DNA of 64,000 nucleotides from Borborobacter arsenicus (GCF_003934165.1 NZ_RKST01000015.1:62001-126000); one strand, 5' to 3'. Counted from the first letter of the stretch, positions 18,075 through 26,393 are shown. Numbers and translations are program-made. The notes: a model not told the origin generated them from the sequence alone.

Positions 18075-18098
18075 GAAAGTGCCTCCTTGCGCAGGCGT

Positions 18099-18138
18099 TT
18101 GACAGTTACCTATATAGTGTCGGTATCTATTGTATACC
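18099..18138 (+). promoter_or_regulatory. Promoter and HxlR operator of the flavin reductase gene
   Basis: TTGACA at 18099-18104 is a good -35; the -10 is likely in the TATCTATTG segment near 18124-18132. Overlapping it is a perfect 5-base inverted repeat with a 7-base spacer, GGTAT...ATACC (18122-18138), and a second TACC...GGTA pair lies just before. Both fit a dimeric winged-helix repressor, most likely the divergent HxlR protein. The binding assignment is inference. Confidence 0.5.
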
Positions 18139-18161
18139 AACAACCTTATCTGGAGAATATC

Positions 18162-18758
18162 ATGTCCAAGCCGAAAATCGGCATCATTGTCGGCTCGACC
18201 CGCGCCAACCGCTTTGCCGACAAGCCTACCGAGTGGATTTCTGCGCTGGCGCGCGAACGGACTGACATCGAGGTCGAAATCGTCGATCTGCGCGACTATC
18301 CGATGCCCTTCTTCGAGGAAGCGACGTCGCCTGCCTGGGCGCCTTCGAAGAACGAAGTGGCGCAACGCTGGCAAAAGAAGATCGACGAGCTTGACGGTTT
18401 CATCATCACGGCGGCCGAATACAACCACGCGCCGACCGGTGTGCTGAAGAACGCCATCGACTATGCGGCGACCGAGTGGAACCGCAAGCCGGTGAGCTTT
18501 GTCGGCTATGGCGGAGTGGGTGGGGCGCGCGCTGTCGAACAGCTTCGCATGATCGCCATCGAAATGCAGATGGCGCCGACCAAGGCCGCCGTCCACATTC
18601 TGTGGCCGGATTATCTGGCAGTGACCCAGGGCAAGAAGCTGGCCGAGATCGACCATCTGAACCAGGGCGCCAAGGCCATGCTGGACGATGTCGCCTGGTG
18701 GGCCAGGGTGCTGAAGGCTGCCCGCGAAGCCGATGCCGTGCAGGCGCAAGCTGCGTAA
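18162..18758 (+). CDS. NADPH-dependent FMN reductase-family flavoprotein
   Basis: A 198-residue flavodoxin-like reductase. It begins KIGIIVGSTRANRFADKP, the phosphate-binding loop of the NADPH-dependent FMN reductase/quinone reductase group, and continues with VDLRDYPMPFFEE, AAEYNHAPTGVLKNAIDY (the conserved EYN flavin contact) and VGYGGVGGARAVEQLR. Enzymes of this kind reduce quinones, azo compounds or free flavin. Pairing with a cysteine-bearing HxlR regulator suggests induction by quinones or other electrophiles, as in YodB-controlled systems. A terminator follows at 18787-18816. Confidence 0.88.
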   Translation: MSKPKIGIIVGSTRANRFADKPTEWISALARERTDIEVEIVDLRDYPMPFFEEATSPAWAPSKNEVAQRWQKKIDELDGFIITAAEYNHAPTGVLKNAIDYAATEWNRKPVSFVGYGGVGGARAVEQLRMIAIEMQMAPTKAAVHILWPDYLAVTQGKKLAEIDHLNQGAKAMLDDVAWWARVLKAAREADAVQAQAA

Positions 18759-18786
18759 GCAGCAGCAAATCCTCCCAGGAGCAAAG

Positions 18787-18816
18787 GGGCGGCGCTTGCG
18801 TCGCCCTTATTGTTTT
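18787..18816 (+). terminator. Rho-independent terminator after the flavin reductase gene
   Basis: GGGCGGCG and CGTCGCCC pair (one G-T wobble) around a four-base CTTG loop, followed by TTATTGTTTT. It lies 28 bases after the stop codon. Confidence 0.75.
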
Positions 18817-18944
18817 GAAGGTAGCGTCTGGCCCCGGCATTTGCCGAGGCGCATGATGCCGTGCGAAGCTTCACTGGTCCGATGATGCTGGAGCGAGGTC
18901 ACTGTTCCTTGAATCGTTATCTCGCTCTAAGATTTTGTTTTTGA

Positions 18945-18989
18945 AGCATGATCTTGTCCGGAAAATCTGCAACTTTTCGGGATCATGCT
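18945..18989. repeat. Palindromic intergenic repeat (AGCATGATC...GATCATGCT type)
   Basis: AGCATGATC and GATCATGCT are perfect complements flanking a centre with GGAAAA and TTTTCGG. Related palindromes with a CCGAAAA...TTTTCGG core occur at 30705-30729 and 63322-63358, and a larger one at 48562-48613. It lies just upstream of the GFA gene and ends next to that gene's ribosome-binding site, so it may affect its expression. Confidence 0.7.
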
Positions 18990-19003
18990 CGCAGGAGGCG
19001 AAG

Positions 19004-19462
19004 ATGGCTTCAGGACCGGCAGCGAAAAAGCCCTTCAAGGACATCACCGAATGCGACGGTGCCTGCCACTGCGGGGCCGTGCGTTTTCATGTCCGCCTGA
19101 GCGATGGCTTGCACAGTGCCCGCCGCTGCTCATGCTCCTATTGCCGCATGCGGGGCGCGGTGGCCGTCACCGCAAGGGTCGGAGACATCGAAATCCGCCA
19201 GGGCGAAGAAATGCTCACCCTCTATCAGTTCAACACCATGACGGCGAAGCACTATTTCTGCTCGCGCTGCGGCATCTACACCCACCATCAGCGCCGCTCG
19301 AACCCGAATGAATATGGCGTCAATGTCGCCTGCCTGGAAGGCATCAGCCCCTTCGACTTCGAGGAAGTGCCGGTGAATAACGGCATCGCCCACCCTTCCG
19401 ATCACGGCGGGGAGGCGGGGTCGGAGCTGGCGGGCGTGCTGAAATTCATTCCGTCTATGTGA
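19004..19462 (+). CDS. GFA-family (Mss4-like) zinc-binding protein
   Basis: A 152-residue member of the glutathione-dependent formaldehyde-activating (GFA) enzyme family. Zinc-binding cysteines appear in CHCGAVRF, in CSCSYCRMRGA and in CSRCGIYTHH, the three clusters that define the fold. Characterised relatives include the glutathione:formaldehyde adduct-forming enzyme, but most family members are uncharacterised. The ATG at 19004 has AGGAGG eight bases upstream; the frame is open to 18935 but that part overlaps the palindromic repeat. Confidence 0.82.
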   Translation: MASGPAAKKPFKDITECDGACHCGAVRFHVRLSDGLHSARRCSCSYCRMRGAVAVTARVGDIEIRQGEEMLTLYQFNTMTAKHYFCSRCGIYTHHQRRSNPNEYGVNVACLEGISPFDFEEVPVNNGIAHPSDHGGEAGSELAGVLKFIPSM

Positions 19463-19492
19463 GGGGCTCGGCACGCCGCATGCTTACGACAA

Positions 19493-20206
19493 TCACTCGT
19501 CAGGCCCTGACTCGGACCAAAGCCCCCGACATTCGGATCTGAGGGCCTCAATGGCTTCGGCGGCTGCCCTTCGATCCATCAGCAGCATCTCCGCCGCGTA
19601 GCGGAGCTCTTCAGGGTTCTGCAGGCGGTTTATTGCCCAAACCAGTTTGCGCTCGATATCCGCCCCATATGCATGCGTGGCCTTTTTCACTGCGCTGTCG
19701 GGAATACCTCCATAGATTTGGATGAGCTTGCCCAAGTCTATCGCATCGCGATAGCCCACGCTCCGGTCCATGCAGCGGTCCGCATTGGCCAGAAGCTTCT
19801 CTGCAAACATATCCGGGACAATCAGCGTCGGTATGTTCAGAGCTGGGTCCATTTCACCTTCGACATCGATCCTCGCCTCACGCACGATCTCCACCTTGAT
19901 GGGCAGTTCCCGGTAGATCAGAAACATCCTGATGCCGTATTGGTCGATACGGGGATCCCGGGCGCTCACAGCCTCTCGGGGAAAGAATGCCCTCGACCCC
20001 ATGCGGACGGCCGCATTGCGGAGCTCCCTATAGCCTTCTGCATGGGAACAGAGAAAATCCAGATCAAGGGACCGGCGGTATTCGCCCAGCCTGAGAACGA
20101 TGGCCGTGCCGCCACCGAACCAGCACTTGCTGTCCAGAAGAAACTGCCCGTCCGTGCGCCCAAGCAGGTCTGCTATGATCTGGTGTTCGGGTCGGGAGAA
20201 TGTCAT
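19493..20206 (-). CDS. AbiEii/AbiGii-type nucleotidyltransferase, possible toxin
   Basis: A 237-residue protein with the nucleotidyltransferase signature of the AbiEii toxin family: CWFGGGTAIVLRLGEYRRSLDLDFL, where the GG loop is followed by the aspartates of the SxDxD metal site, then VEIVREARID (third acidic residue), PDMFAEKLLANADR and a helical C-terminus. AbiEii proteins transfer nucleotides and arrest growth unless countered by a partner. The start is uncertain between ATGs at 20206 and 20233; I prefer 20206 because AAGG precedes it. A 72-residue gene lies just upstream on the same strand. Confidence 0.78.
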   Translation of the reverse strand: MTFSRPEHQIIADLLGRTDGQFLLDSKCWFGGGTAIVLRLGEYRRSLDLDFLCSHAEGYRELRNAAVRMGSRAFFPREAVSARDPRIDQYGIRMFLIYRELPIKVEIVREARIDVEGEMDPALNIPTLIVPDMFAEKLLANADRCMDRSVGYRDAIDLGKLIQIYGGIPDSAVKKATHAYGADIERKLVWAINRLQNPEELRYAAEMLLMDRRAAAEAIEALRSECRGLWSESGPDE

Positions 20207-20270
20207 CCGGACTACCTTGCTGCGGGAAACCATGTCGTAGCAGGATGCACGGGCTAACGGCAAAGAAGAT

Positions 20271-20489
20271 TCAGATGAGGCCGAAGCCGTGCCCGTATTT
20301 CTTCCCGAGTTTGCGGATCAGGCTGGCCTCGCGATCGGTCAGATGCTCCCGATCAACGAAACGCCAGTTGCGCTCGTAAAGCGCAAATGCCTCGTCGGCG
20401 GCGAGCGGACGACGCGGATCACGGTTCCAGGCTAGCTTGTTCAGCTCGGGAAACTTTGCAGGAATGATCTCGTTGCCGTCATGTCCCAT
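20271..20489 (-). CDS. Small protein upstream of the AbiEii-type gene, candidate partner/antitoxin
   Basis: A 72-residue protein starting MGHDGNEIIPAKFPELNKLA and ending in a basic segment (SLIRKLGKKYGHGFGLI). It is rich in charged residues with two or three predicted helices and no hydrophobic segment. I do not recognise a family; it does not resemble the winged-helix AbiEi antitoxin. Its stop lies 64 bases before the chosen start of the nucleotidyltransferase (7 to 38 bases before the alternative starts), so the two are almost certainly co-transcribed. A role as cognate antitoxin is inference from that order and the small size. Confidence 0.6.
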   Translation of the reverse strand: MGHDGNEIIPAKFPELNKLAWNRDPRRPLAADEAFALYERNWRFVDREHLTDREASLIRKLGKKYGHGFGLI

Positions 20490-20559
20490 AGCAACGCCTA
20501 TATAGGCTGGAGCGGCAGGAAATTCAAAGCGCTCGGTGCCATCGGCTGCCGCGCTGCAA

Positions 20560-21873
20560 TCACCTGACCGCCTTGCGGTGCGGGGTGGCAAGGCGCGCGG
20601 CCATGACCTTGTCGATGCGGCGGCCGTCGAGGTCGACCACCTCGAAGCGCCAGCCTTGCGCGTCCACGCATTCGCCCGTCGCCGGCAGGTGATGCATATG
20701 CGACAGCACATAGCCGGCGACGGTTTCGTAGTCTCGGCTTTCGGGCAGGTCGATGCCGAGCACGTCCGCCATTTCGTCGGCCTGCATGTAGCCGGCAAGC
20801 AGCCATGAACCGTCATCGCGCTGGATGGCGTTTTCCTCCTGGTCGCCGGCTTCCAGATCGGCGCGGAAGACGCCGGTGATCGCCTCCAGGATGTCGGCAG
20901 GGGTGACGATGCCTTCGAAATGACCATATTCGTCATGGACGAGGGCGACAGGCACTTCCGACTGCTTGAGGGTTGCCAGCACGTCGAGCGCGTCGGCCTG
21001 GTCGTGGACGATGGGAGCGGTGCGGACATTCTTGCGCGGGTCGAGGTTGCGCCCGGCCAGCATGTCGGCAAGAATCTCGCGCGTCTGCACGACACCGACC
21101 ATGGCGTCGACGCTGCCTTCGCCGGCCGGCAGGCGCGAATGCGGCGTTTCCATCAGCAGTTTGCGCACCGTCGCCTCATCGGCGTCGAGATTGAGCCAGT
21201 CGACCTCGGTGCGCGGCGTCATCACCGCACGCACGGCGCGGTCGCCAAGGCGCATGACACCGGCGATCATGCGGCGCTCGTCGGATTCAATGGTGCCGTG
21301 ATGCTCGGCCTCGGCGACCAGCATCTTGATCTCCTCGTCGGTGACCTTTTCCTCGCTTTCGCCGCGCTGGCCGAGCAACCACAGCACGCTGCGGCCGGAA
21401 ATATCGAGCAGCCAGACCAGTGGCGCACCGATGATGGCCAGCACATTCATGGTCGGCGCGACGCGGCTTGCCACCGCCTCGGGATTGCGCAACGCGATCT
21501 GCTTGGGCACCAGTTCGCCGATGATGAGCGAGCCATAAGTGATGAGGGCGACCACGATGCCGACGCCGAGCGGGGCGGCAACGTTCTGCGGCATGCCGAA
21601 GCCGGCCAGCGTCTGCGAGAGGCGCAGGCCGAGCGTTGCGCCCGAGAAGGCGCCCGACAGCACGCCGACCAGCGTGATGCCGATCTGCACGGTGGACAGG
21701 AATTTTCCGGGATTGGAGCCGAGTTCGAGCGCGCGGGCAGCACCCTTGACGTGGCGGTCTACCATCGTCTTCAGGCGCGCCGGCCGAGCGGAGACGATCG
21801 CCAGTTCCGACATGGCCAGAAGGCCGTTCACACAGATGAGGACGGCCACGATGGCGATTTCAACGTAAAGCAT
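20560..21873 (-). CDS. CNNM/CorC-type transporter-associated protein (DUF21-CBS-CorC_HlyC)
   Basis: A 437-residue membrane protein. Residues 1-200 are the DUF21/CNNM transmembrane domain (ICVNGLLAMSELAIVSARPARL, then VGIVVALITYGSLIIGELVPKQIALRNPE); two CBS motifs follow (RAVMTPRTEVDWLNLD and ALVHDEYGHFEGIVTPADILEAI); the C-terminal CorC_HlyC domain holds DDGSWLLAGYMQADEM and VAGYVLSHMHHLPATGE. Relatives export magnesium or modulate metal ion transport, and were formerly called hemolysins. The start MLYVEIAIVAVL at 21873 places the first helix at the very N-terminus, as usual. Confidence 0.9.
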   Translation of the reverse strand: MLYVEIAIVAVLICVNGLLAMSELAIVSARPARLKTMVDRHVKGAARALELGSNPGKFLSTVQIGITLVGVLSGAFSGATLGLRLSQTLAGFGMPQNVAAPLGVGIVVALITYGSLIIGELVPKQIALRNPEAVASRVAPTMNVLAIIGAPLVWLLDISGRSVLWLLGQRGESEEKVTDEEIKMLVAEAEHHGTIESDERRMIAGVMRLGDRAVRAVMTPRTEVDWLNLDADEATVRKLLMETPHSRLPAGEGSVDAMVGVVQTREILADMLAGRNLDPRKNVRTAPIVHDQADALDVLATLKQSEVPVALVHDEYGHFEGIVTPADILEAITGVFRADLEAGDQEENAIQRDDGSWLLAGYMQADEMADVLGIDLPESRDYETVAGYVLSHMHHLPATGECVDAQGWRFEVVDLDGRRIDKVMAARLATPHRKAVR

Positions 21874-21972
21874 GATCGCTCAATAGCATCAGCGCGGTAA
21901 GCTCGAAAATAGCAAAAAGCAATGGGATGGATCGTGGCAGCTTATACTGGGTGACAAAAATTCCGCGCCGGG

Positions 21973-22674
21973 TCATCGGCTGAGGGGCTGCAGGATGCCG
22001 ATGCGCACCATGCCGTCGGTGAAATAGGGATCGCCTTCGCCATTGCGCCCGGAGCGAGTGGGGCCGATGCCCTCGACACCGGCGCTGGAGGCAAGCATAT
22101 CGGCCATGGTCAGTTCGCCGATCACAAGGTCGCGCTCGGCATCGATGTCGGGGCCGATATGATGGGTGATCTGGCCGGTATCGTGGCTCAAGCCGACGCC
22201 GCGATCGAAGCTGGCCGCACCGAGCCAGAGCGGCCTGTCACCGGCCGAGACCTGCCAGAAACGGACGTGATGGCGCTGGTCGGCGCTGCGGCCGACCGGT
22301 TTTTCAAAGGCGAGATCCTGTTTGCGCCCTTCAAACAAGAGCGTACTGACCGGGGCATCTTCATAGGGCCGGTCGAAAAGCACGCTTTCGCCGATCTCCA
22401 GGCTGGAGCGCCAGGTGATGGCATCGGCAGCGTTCCACTTTGCCACGGCGAAGGCGTGCATGACCTCGGCCCTGGAGCCGACCAGCCCGACATTGATCGG
22501 ATCGCCGGGGATGCCTTGTACGGTCGTGGTTCGCATCTCCTCGGGAAGGAGATCGAGCCCATGGTCGCGGTATGACCAGAATTCCGGCACGATGAGATAG
22601 GCCAGGCCGACATAGATCAGCCCGACCGCCAGGAAAAGGCCGGCGGTGCGCCTGGGCAGGTTGCGTCTTCGCAT
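21973..22674 (-). CDS. LssY C-terminal domain protein, membrane anchored
   Basis: A 233-residue protein with one N-terminal helix (GLFLAVGLIYVGLAYLIV) and an exported domain of the LssY-C type: GDPINVGLVGSRAEVMHAFAVAKWNAAD, LFEGRKQDLAFEKPVGRSADQRHHVRFW and LWLGAASFDRGVGLS are the usual landmarks. In some proteins this domain is fused to PAP2 phosphatase or DedA domains; here it stands alone. Role not established. It follows the extensin-like genes on the same strand but after a 51-base gap. Confidence 0.78.
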   Translation of the reverse strand: MRRRNLPRRTAGLFLAVGLIYVGLAYLIVPEFWSYRDHGLDLLPEEMRTTTVQGIPGDPINVGLVGSRAEVMHAFAVAKWNAADAITWRSSLEIGESVLFDRPYEDAPVSTLLFEGRKQDLAFEKPVGRSADQRHHVRFWQVSAGDRPLWLGAASFDRGVGLSHDTGQITHHIGPDIDAERDLVIGELTMADMLASSAGVEGIGPTRSGRNGEGDPYFTDGMVRIGILQPLSR

Positions 22675-22725
22675 GGCTTGCGACCGGGTTGCCAGGAGAG
22701 ATTACCCCACTTTCAGGGGAGATGC

Positions 22726-23754
22726 TCACTTGCAGGCAACATAGCCGTTCTTGCGTGGCATGATGTCGAAATGGAAATGGTTGCGGTGGTCGTAATTATA
22801 GCCGGGGCCAAGCACGGTGGTGAAATAGTCGCAGCCATCGGCGCGCACATTGTTGAGGAAACTGCGCTGGCGGAAGGAAAACCAGCCCGGCTTGCGCACA
22901 TCGATGTCGCGGCCATTGTTCAGCTCGATGCGCATGACATCGAGCGCATTGCCGACCGAATGCTGCGAGGGCGTGCGCGAGCGGGCGATGCGGCGGCAGG
23001 AGTAGCTCGATCCCTGATGGATGGTCTTGACGCCGGAAAGATATTTCCAGCGCGCGGTGGGCACCAGTTCCTTGCGGGTCCAGCGGGCGAAGGTGGCAGC
23101 CATGCGGCAGCTCAACGTCGCTGCGGGCTTCATCTTCACGCTGCCGATGGCGGAGACTTTGACCGGGTGATCGATGCCGCAGGTCGGCCCGTCCCTGATC
23201 GGGGCGAGGTCCTGGAAGGTCACGCCAAGGCGCTTGAGATCGTTGCGGCAGGCGATTTCGTCGGCCGGCACGGATGCGGAAGGCTCGGCCGGCCGGTCGA
23301 GGCGCGGATAGGCGACCATCATCGGGTTCGACGGCACCAGTGTCTGCAGCCCGCGCGTCTGCGGTGCCGCTTCAGGCTGGGCAGGGGATGACGGCATCAC
23401 CGCGGCCTGGACGGGGGCGGGTGGCGCCTCGGGCTGAACCACCGGCGCGGAGGGCAGCGCGGTGACTTCCACGGGTGCCGGAGGTGTGGCGAAGGTTTCC
23501 ACCGGCTCGGGCGGGATCGTGGCGACCTCCACCGGAGCCGAGGGGATTGCTGCCGGCGGCAGGGCTGCAGGCGGCGCCACATATGCAGGCTGGATGGCGG
23601 CGGTGGACGTGCCGACATCGACTTCCGGGCGCAGGTTCATCAGGCTGTCGGTGGTGCAGGAACTCAGCAGCAGGACAGTACAGCCACAGGCAAGCGCGCG
23701 CAGGGTGCTGCGCCGTCGCGCCCATGCGGGGGCTGTCCGATGTGCTGCCTTCAT
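22726..23754 (-). CDS. Extensin-like lipoprotein (ExtensinC domain), first of two
   Basis: A 342-residue protein. A signal sequence ends in LLLSSC, a lipobox, so it is probably an outer- or inner-membrane lipoprotein. A proline- and alanine-rich linker with repeated PAPVEV-like units (about residues 55-135) follows, then the extensin-like C-terminal domain: CRNDLKRLGVTFQDLAPI, CGIDHPVKVSAIG, C-terminal HSVGNALDVMRIEL and HRNHFHFDI. The HxxxNAxD and HxNHxHxD motifs resemble peptidase M15-type metal sites, which suggests a cell-wall hydrolase. The ATG at 23754 is chosen over an upstream start for signal-peptide length. Confidence 0.8.
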   Translation of the reverse strand: MKAAHRTAPAWARRRSTLRALACGCTVLLLSSCTTDSLMNLRPEVDVGTSTAAIQPAYVAPPAALPPAAIPSAPVEVATIPPEPVETFATPPAPVEVTALPSAPVVQPEAPPAPVQAAVMPSSPAQPEAAPQTRGLQTLVPSNPMMVAYPRLDRPAEPSASVPADEIACRNDLKRLGVTFQDLAPIRDGPTCGIDHPVKVSAIGSVKMKPAATLSCRMAATFARWTRKELVPTARWKYLSGVKTIHQGSSYSCRRIARSRTPSQHSVGNALDVMRIELNNGRDIDVRKPGWFSFRQRSFLNNVRADGCDYFTTVLGPGYNYDHRNHFHFDIMPRKNGYVACK

Positions 23755-23853
23755 TGCCGGATTTCCTATCCCTGACGGAGCAAGGATAGGCAGCAAGGGT
23801 AAAGGAAAGATCAGCGCATAAGTTTACGCCTGTGGCGGCCAGGCCGAGATTGG

Positions 23854-24696
23854 TTACTGGCAGAAGGTGCCGCCATTGCGGCGCGGGGCGAGGTCGAGAT
23901 GGAAATGCCGTTCATGGTCGGCATCGCTGCCGGGGCCGAGCACGGTCTTGAATGGCCCGCAGGCGGCCTTGCGCAGCCGGGCAAGAAACTTCGCCGTTTT
24001 TTCATCGGGCGTCGGTCCGACGTCGATCGCGGTGTTGTCGGTCAAGGTGAATTGGGCAATGTCCAGCGCATTGCCGAAGGCATGTTCGGACAGCTTGGCT
24101 GAGCCATTGCGCGGCCGGCAGACATAGGTCGAGGCCTGGCTGATGGATTTCAGCCCGGCGCCATAGGTAGATTTGGCGTCGGGGGAGACGACGTCCTGGG
24201 CAAAGCGCGCCGCCGTCTCGGCCAAAGCGCAATTCATCAGGGCGTCCGGCTTGATGCCGATCTTGTCGCCGAGTGCCTTCACCGCAATCGGCCAGGGCAG
24301 GGCGCAGCCGGCGGCGTCCTTCTCGGGCGGATGCTCGGTGAACTCGACGCCGAGTGTGCGCAGGCGTGCCCGACACGCCTTTTCCGCGGCCGGCATGGTT
24401 GCCGCGCGCGGCGCATTGGAACGCGGATCGGGAGGCGCAGGCGGCTTCTTCTCGTCAGCCTGGTCCGATGGCGGCGCAGGTTCTTCCGGGGTCTTATTGT
24501 CGGGGCGCGGTTCGGGCACTGGCACTTCGCCCAGCCTTTGCGGGGGAAGATTGCCGGCCGCTGGCGGGTGCACATAGGGAACGGGCACCGTTTGCGGCAG
24601 CGTAACGGGTGTGGCCCACGCCGCGTCCGCTCCAAGCAGCAAGGCAGTCAGCAAGGGCAGGAAGATCGGCGGCAGGCGGCGGGGAGGCGAAACCAT
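23854..24696 (-). CDS. Extensin-like exported protein (ExtensinC domain), second of two
   Basis: A 280-residue paralogue of the following gene. It has a signal peptide (PIFLPLLTALLLGADAAWA), a proline-rich linker (EVPVPEPRPDNKTPEEPAPP) and the same extensin-like domain: CRARLRTLGVEFTEHPP, GCALPWPIAVKALGD, EHAFGNALDIAQFTL and ADHERHFHLDLAPRRNGGTFC. It lacks the lipobox cysteine seen in the neighbour, so it is probably periplasmic. Tandem order on one strand indicates duplication, with divergence in the linker and anchor. Confidence 0.8.
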   Translation of the reverse strand: MVSPPRRLPPIFLPLLTALLLGADAAWATPVTLPQTVPVPYVHPPAAGNLPPQRLGEVPVPEPRPDNKTPEEPAPPSDQADEKKPPAPPDPRSNAPRAATMPAAEKACRARLRTLGVEFTEHPPEKDAAGCALPWPIAVKALGDKIGIKPDALMNCALAETAARFAQDVVSPDAKSTYGAGLKSISQASTYVCRPRNGSAKLSEHAFGNALDIAQFTLTDNTAIDVGPTPDEKTAKFLARLRKAACGPFKTVLGPGSDADHERHFHLDLAPRRNGGTFCQ

Positions 24697-24766
24697 CGCC
24701 CGGCAACGGCGGTGGTGCGGCTCTGGTTGCAGCCGCTGCAATCACGATCGGTGACAGGTGATAATG

Positions 24767-25474
24767 TCAACCGCGGTCGTTGAGGCGGCGGTCCCAGTTC
24801 TCGACGGTACGGGTGGCGATGCGGCGTGCGGCAAGCTCGCGCCATGAGGCGGCGAGTTCGGGCAGGCCGGCGAGTGCGGCGAGCGCCTCCATGTCGAGCG
24901 TGCTTGTGTAGAGAAGCCCGATGACGCGGGCGAGCGGCCATTGCGGCTGCGGCCGACGCTGGAGCACAAGCGGATCACCGGGGCTGGCGGAGCCTTCTTC
25001 GAGTACCCGATAATACCAGCCGGTACGCCCGCTTTTCTGGACGCGGTAGGCCATGTCGTCGCGCCCGAAACGGGCGTTGAGCCGCCAGCAGGGCTGCCGT
25101 CCCTGGCTGACCTGAAGCAGGCTGCTGCCCAGCCGGTATATGTCGCCGATGCAGATGTCGGCCTCCGTCATGCCCAGCGTGGAGATGTTTTCACCGAAGG
25201 CGGGCGCGGCAGCGGCGATGCCATCATCCAGCCATGCCGCGTAATGGTCGCGCGGATAGTGGTGAAGCGCTTTTTCCGGGCCGCCGTGATGGCGGGTGTC
25301 GCCCTGATGGTCGCCGGCAATGCCGAGCCTTGTCACGGCCTGCGGGCCGCCGACCGGCCGCTTGTCGATGCCGCTTGGCACCTTGCGGGATCCCAGCGGC
25401 GCAAGGGCGCCGATGTAGAGGGCGTCGACGGTAGATGCTGTCGTCGCGCGCGCCGCAACCGTGTCATGCGCCAA
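24767..25474 (-). CDS. MOSC-domain protein (YiiM type)
   Basis: A 235-residue protein with the YiiM architecture: a beta-barrel MOSC domain (RLGIAGDHQGDTRHHGGPEKALHHY, FGENISTLGM, SQGRQPCWRLN with the molybdopterin-binding cysteine) followed by a C-terminal 3-alpha domain (LARVIGLLYTSTLDMEALAAL). E. coli YiiM detoxifies N-hydroxylated base analogues using molybdenum cofactor. Its start overlaps the end of the upstream DUF3775 gene by 11 bases, so they form an operon. Confidence 0.85.
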   Translation of the reverse strand: MAHDTVAARATTASTVDALYIGALAPLGSRKVPSGIDKRPVGGPQAVTRLGIAGDHQGDTRHHGGPEKALHHYPRDHYAAWLDDGIAAAAPAFGENISTLGMTEADICIGDIYRLGSSLLQVSQGRQPCWRLNARFGRDDMAYRVQKSGRTGWYYRVLEEGSASPGDPLVLQRRPQPQWPLARVIGLLYTSTLDMEALAALAGLPELAASWRELAARRIATRTVENWDRRLNDRG

Positions 25475-25889
25475 TGGCTTGCAGCCCTTCTTCCAGCCAG
25501 TCCCCGAGCATCGGCATGCCTAACAGGTATTTGGCAGTGTGGCGATTGTCACGTTGCCGCGCCTCGTTGAGCGCGTCGGCCCATTCGGAGGCGTCGTAGT
25601 CGCCGCGCCCGATCCACATCAGGGCGACCAGTTCGGAGGCCTCATCGACATTGAGATCGTTGATCAGCGCGCGCAATTCGCGGGTCAGGAGATTTTCGGA
25701 CTTCTCCTCGGCAAGGCCGTCATGATGGTGATTGTCGCGCGTATCGCCGTCTAGCTCGACCTCATGCTCGCCGCCATCGACATAGTCCTCATTGACAGCC
25801 GCACTGATGGCATTCGCCTTTTCAATGAAGAGGCGAACCGTGTCCGGTCCGATCGAAAGTTCCCAACTCCGTTCGCGCCGTGGCTGCAC
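25464..25889 (-). CDS. DUF3775-domain protein
   Basis: A 141-residue acidic protein. The first third (WELSIGPDTVRLFIEKANAISAAV) and the C-terminal part (LRALINDLNVDEASELVALMWIGRGDYDASEWADAL) are typical of DUF3775, a small rhizobial/alphaproteobacterial family with no assigned function. A glutamate- and histidine-rich segment near the middle is variable. I use the GTG at 25889 because AAGGAGGA stands seven bases before it; the longer frame to 26450 is antisense to the DUF486 gene. It overlaps the MOSC gene downstream. Confidence 0.72.
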   Translation of the reverse strand: MQPRRERSWELSIGPDTVRLFIEKANAISAAVNEDYVDGGEHEVELDGDTRDNHHHDGLAEEKSENLLTRELRALINDLNVDEASELVALMWIGRGDYDASEWADALNEARQRDNRHTAKYLLGMPMLGDWLEEGLQAIGA

Positions 25890-26042
25890 GCGGATTTCCT
25901 CCTTCCGGTGTCGGAATGATAGCCTATTTGCAGGCCACGTCACGCCCCTGTTTGTTTCACCGGGTTTTGCGCGGGCATCATTGACAGAAGATGCGGACGG
26001 CCTGAAATGGCGGCGGTCCCCTCCTGTAACGGTTTTCCCCGA

Positions 26043-26393
26043 ATGGCTGCGCTGCTCTCGCCGAAAGTCCTGCCGATCCTGATGCTGGTTGCCTCGAATG
26101 TCTTCATGACATTTGCCTGGTACGGCCATCTGAAATTCAAGGGATCGGCGCTTTATGTCGTTGTGCTGGTAAGCTGGACGATCGCCTTCTTCGAATATTG
26201 GCTGGCGGTTCCGGCCAACCGCATCGGCTCGCAGGTCTATACGACGGCCGAATTGAAGACGATGCAGGAAGTCATCACGCTTTCGGTCTTCGCCGTGTTC
26301 TCGGTGGTCTATCTGAAGGAGGCGCTGACCCTCAACCACCTGCTCGGCTTTGCCCTGATTGCCGGCGGTGCCGCGCTGATCTTCAGGGCGTGA
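26043..26393 (+). CDS. DUF486 (DMT superfamily) membrane protein
   Basis: A 116-residue protein with four hydrophobic helices and the DUF486 landmarks SNVFMTFAWYGHLKFKG, SWTIAFFEYWLAVPANRIGSQ and QEVITLSVFAVFSVVYLKEALTLNH. The family belongs to the drug/metabolite transporter superfamily and is a half-size, probably dimeric, transporter of unknown substrate. The ATG at 26043 begins just before the first helix. Its stop overlaps the stop of the convergent EamA gene by 11 bases. Confidence 0.85.
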   Translation: MAALLSPKVLPILMLVASNVFMTFAWYGHLKFKGSALYVVVLVSWTIAFFEYWLAVPANRIGSQVYTTAELKTMQEVITLSVFAVFSVVYLKEALTLNHLLGFALIAGGAALIFRA

